Part shown: piece after piece, positions 13,005 through 16,399 of the stretch
Numbering within the stretch: position 1 is the first letter of the stretch
How the letters are laid out: the number at the start of each line of letters is the position of its first letter
Assembly: GCA_034211175.1 (NCBI GenBank)
Contig: JAXHUH010000335.1
Coordinates: 1-16,399, forward strand
DNA from: JAXHUH01 sp034211175
GTDB taxonomy: Bacteria > Actinomycetota > Acidimicrobiia > Acidimicrobiales > CAIXPF01
Reading direction: 5' to 3'
DNA: 16,399 nucleotides
The notes under the pieces: model-generated
Seen by the model: only the letters and a program-made list of their open reading frames with translations
What the model was told of the DNA's origin: nothing
Databases searched by the model: none
Translations under genes and position numbers: made by a program

Positions 13005-13781
13005 TCAGAGCTGCGGGAGCACCGTCTCGACGATGAACCTGACCAACTCGTCGTGGTCGGGGTTGTCGCGCTTCTTCACCGCGCCGCCGAGCACCTCGGC
13101 GGTCGCCCCGTCCCGGATCTCGTCCGACACGGTCCCCACGTACACGCAGCTCACCTCGCGCTGGCGCTCCTCGGCGCACACCGGCGTCACCGCGTAGACG
13201 GACAGCGTGTCCATGTTCACGACGTCGCAGCCCTTGTCCGTCATGGTCCGGAGCGTCTCGGCGTACTCCCGGTACAGGCTGTTGCCGTTCCACACCGTGT
13301 ACTCGGTCAGCCCGGCCTCGTCGGTCTCCATGCACGAGGCCACGAGCGTTGCCAGGTCCTTCGTCGGTTCGCACCGGACGTCGGCGCCGATGCCGTAGTG
13401 GGCGGCGAGCGGCAGGTCGGACATCACGTCGCGGGCGAGGAACCGCTGGCCGTGGCGCGCGCCGTTCATGGCGCCGACGAACCCGACGCCGATGATGTGG
13501 CGGAAGCCGTGGTGCACGAGCTCCTCGACGGTCGTCGCACCGACCGCGAAGCCGTAGACCTCGCTGATCACCACGAACGCTGTCTCACCGAACCGACAGA
13601 GACGGACCTCGGACGGGGGCGAGTGGAGGAAGTACCTGTCGGCGGAGATGCCGACGACGTACTCGTCGAACGCCGCGGGGAGCGGTGTGAAGCAGATCAG
13701 CGCGACGTCCGCCGCGGCCCATTCCGGTGGTAGCTCGGTGCCCGACAGGAAACTCGCCGGCGTGAGGTGCGGTGTGCTCAT
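13005..13781 (-). CDS. Nucleoside phosphorylase-fold protein
   Basis: ATG 13781 has GGGAG nine bases upstream; the product is 258 aa. It matches the PNP/UDP family (PF01048), cytosolic enzymes that split nucleosides with phosphate: DVALICFTPLPAAFDEYV (25-42), FVVISEVYGFAVGATTVEEL (69-88), HHGFRHIIGVGFVGAMN (90-106) in place of the G-T-x-G-G-L loop, DVVNMDTLSVYAV (186-198) at the v-E-M-E-T ribose-binding segment, and VGTVSDE (215-221) with the family's S-D acid at Asp220. The ribose-binding Glu pair appears as N-M-D, an unusual variant that could change substrate or abolish activity. It is monocistronic: the SRPBCC operon begins on the same strand only about 100 bp downstream, but with its own operators. 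It could be a uridine or purine phosphorylase or a related nucleosidase. Confidence 0.8.
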   Translation of the reverse strand: MSTPHLTPASFLSGTELPPEWAAADVALICFTPLPAAFDEYVVGISADRYFLHSPPSEVRLCRFGETAFVVISEVYGFAVGATTVEELVHHGFRHIIGVGFVGAMNGARHGQRFLARDVMSDLPLAAHYGIGADVRCEPTKDLATLVASCMETDEAGLTEYTVWNGNSLYREYAETLRTMTDKGCDVVNMDTLSVYAVTPVCAEERQREVSCVYVGTVSDEIRDGATAEVLGGAVKKRDNPDHDELVRFIVETVLPQL

Positions 13782-13969
13782 CGTGCGACACTCCCGGTCG
13801 TCTCGCATCAACACGTCGATCCAGGCGAGACGCTAGAGCTTCGCAGGTCGTCGGTCGCGGCGAGTTCCATTGAGCACACGACTGAGGGTTGTGCGTTCGT
13901 TCGTCAGGAACGCTCTGAACGCCGGTGCATCGGGCAACGCGCCGGCGCACCGGCGCACCACCGCGAGAT

Positions 13970-13998
13970 CCCGGCGGCACTCTCGCCGTGCCGCCGGG
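13970..13998 (-). terminator. Terminator hairpin of the ino1 gene
   Basis: Perfect 11-bp stem CCCGGCGGCAC / GTGCCGCCGGG with a 7-nt loop, 34 bp downstream of the ino1 stop on the minus strand. No T-tract. The remaining 13782-14032 sequence shows no gene. Confidence 0.65.
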
Positions 13999-14032
13999 CC
14001 TTCGAGCGGTCGGACGGTCGCCGGTGCGGCCG

Positions 14033-15337
<1,305 letters not shown>

Positions 15338-15345
15338 GGCCCGAG

Positions 15346-15351
15346 ACTGTA
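15346..15351 (-). promoter_or_regulatory. Leaderless -10 of ino1
   Basis: On the minus strand TACAGT (TANNNT) ends 8 nt before ATG 15337, and there is no ribosome binding site. The hexamer sits in a near-palindrome (AGACTGT-AA-ACAGGTCT, one-base bulge). Confidence 0.45.
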
Positions 15352-15378
15352 AACAGGTCTGATCGTCCGTGGAGTTCT

Positions 15379-15401
15379 GTTCAGAGATGCTGAACTATTC
15401 T
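15379..15401 (+). promoter_or_regulatory. LysR-type dyad and leaderless -10 before the LysR gene
   Basis: GTTCAG-N5-CTGAAC (15379-15395) is a perfect dyad and contains the T-N11-A pattern of LysR-type binding sites. TATTCT (15396-15401) follows directly and ends 7 nt before GTG 15409, the leaderless spacing. The dyad abuts the -10 of the lysR gene, so binding would repress it, and it is about 30 bp upstream of the ino1 -10. Confidence 0.55.
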
Positions 15402-15408
15402 CCCCGGT

Positions 15409-16326
15409 GTGGCGACACCCCGCTCGGTTGACGACGCCGTCCCCAACCTCACGGTCCAGCAGCTCCAGTACCTGGTCGCGGTGGCTGACGCCCCCACGTG
15501 GGCCGTCGCCGCGGCCGAGGTGGGGGTGACGCCGAGCGCGCTCAGTCAGGGCCTGGCCGAGCTCGAGCGGCGCGTCGGGCTCGTCCTGTTCGAGCGGGAC
15601 GGCCGCCGCCGGGTCCTCGCCCCGACCGCGGCGCCGGTGCTGGCCCACGCCCGCGATGTCCTGGCCCGCACCGTCGACCTTGCCCGCTTCACCCGTCAGC
15701 TGGGCGAGGGGCGGGGCGGCGCGCTGCGGGTCGGCATGATCGACGCCGCCGTCGTCGAGCACTTCCCCCACACGCTGCGGCGGTTCCTCGCCGGCCGGCC
15801 CGACCTGGACCTGCGCCTCACCGTGACGAGCTCGGCCGGTCTGCTCGGGCTGCTCCGCCGGGCCGAGCTCGACCTCGTCGTGTGCGTCGAGCCGCCCGGA
15901 CTGGCCGAGTCGATCGTGACCCGGCCCCTCACCAGTGAGCCGCTCTTCGTCCACGCCCCCGATGCCCCGGCCCTCGACCGGCCGTTGGCGGAGTGGGGCC
16001 CGTGGGTGACCTTCCCCGCCGGTGCGCACACGCGGGTGCTGATCCAGCGGGCGCTGCGGCGCCTCGGTGCACCGTTCGACGTGGTCGCGGACTCGCACCA
16101 ACCCGAGGTCCTGCGGGAGATGGTCGCCGTCGGCCTCGGCTGGACCGTGCTCCCGGCGCTGGCCCGCACCCCCGACACGACGAACCTCGCCGTCGGCCCG
16201 GCGATCGCCGAACGTCGCCTCGTCGTCGCCCGCCGCGCCGAGGCCGTCCCCAACCCCGCCGGCGAAGCCCTCGAAGCCGCCCTGCACAACGCAGTCGCCC
16301 GCTCCGAGGTGGACGATCGAGGGTGA
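15409..16326 (+). CDS. LysR-type transcriptional regulator
   Basis: GTG 15409 gives a 305-aa product of normal LysR length. The N-terminus is the winged helix: LTVQQLQYLVAVADAPTW (14-31), AVAAAEVGVTPSALSQGLAE (32-51), LERRVGLVLFERDGRRRVL (52-70) and a linker helix. The rest is the two-lobed effector domain: GGALRVGMIDAAVVEHFP marks the first strand and helix, LDLVVCVEPPG the second region, and EVLREMVAVGLGWTVLPAL the conserved segment near the C-terminus. Effector unknown. It is divergent from ino1 with a dyad between them, the usual LysR layout, so it may regulate ino1 as well as itself. The last 73 bases of the window after its stop show no gene. Confidence 0.93.
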   Translation: MATPRSVDDAVPNLTVQQLQYLVAVADAPTWAVAAAEVGVTPSALSQGLAELERRVGLVLFERDGRRRVLAPTAAPVLAHARDVLARTVDLARFTRQLGEGRGGALRVGMIDAAVVEHFPHTLRRFLAGRPDLDLRLTVTSSAGLLGLLRRAELDLVVCVEPPGLAESIVTRPLTSEPLFVHAPDAPALDRPLAEWGPWVTFPAGAHTRVLIQRALRRLGAPFDVVADSHQPEVLREMVAVGLGWTVLPALARTPDTTNLAVGPAIAERRLVVARRAEAVPNPAGEALEAALHNAVARSEVDDRG

Positions 16327-16399
16327 TCCGCTGGCTGACGTGGCGTCCGTCGGCAACGCCTTGATGCCCGCGGGCCGGGGACTTGGACTGTAGGCGGGG

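Overview
The window is 16.4 kb of very GC-rich DNA with strong G/C bias at third codon positions, GTG starts, 4-base start/stop overlaps and TANNNT -10 hexamers placed 7-8 nt before several start codons. Together with the gene types (PhoX, DrrA/DrrB-type exporter with a MerR regulator, ArsR-SRPBCC pair, inositol-3-phosphate synthase) this points to an actinobacterium, possibly of the Acidimicrobiia; that rank is an inference from general resemblance, not from a marker gene. No rRNA, tRNA, CRISPR array, transposase or integrase was seen.

Layout. Positions 1-834 (minus): a secreted Asp-Arg repeat protein cut by the left edge, and a small membrane protein. 1005-2135 (plus): an amidohydrolase-2 family enzyme. 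About 2137-4594 is a less GC-rich, gene-poor stretch that looks like an island or scar: the C-terminal remnant of an MBL-fold hydrolase, a two-TM helical membrane protein, a 92-aa unknown, two small minus-strand reading frames (one of 47 aa with its ribosome binding site in a hairpin loop), several inverted repeats, and frame-broken coding sequence. At its edge, 4595-5938 (minus), lies a TIR-domain protein with a C-terminal region of nearly 290 residues that I do not recognise; this is the best candidate for a new system, most likely antiphage defence.

6161-9358 (plus): an amidase-signature enzyme, then a Tat-exported PhoX-like phosphatase. 9365-11926 (plus): a three-gene operon, ABC ATPase - ABC-2 permease - MerR regulator, behind a promoter with a MerR-type dyad, ending in a 12-bp perfect hairpin. 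12072-12901 (minus): SRPBCC (AHSA1-type) protein and ArsR repressor, translationally coupled, with two related dyads upstream that look like ArsR operators. 13005-13781 (minus): a nucleoside-phosphorylase-fold protein. 14033-15337 (minus): inositol-3-phosphate synthase, divergent from a LysR-type regulator (15409-16326) across a 71-bp region that carries a dyad and two apparently leaderless promoters.

How the genes work together: three units carry their own regulator (exporter/MerR, SRPBCC/ArsR, and possibly ino1/LysR). The amidase, PhoX, amidohydrolase and nucleoside phosphorylase look like separate catabolic or nutrient-scavenging genes. The rest is small or degraded sequence around the TIR gene.
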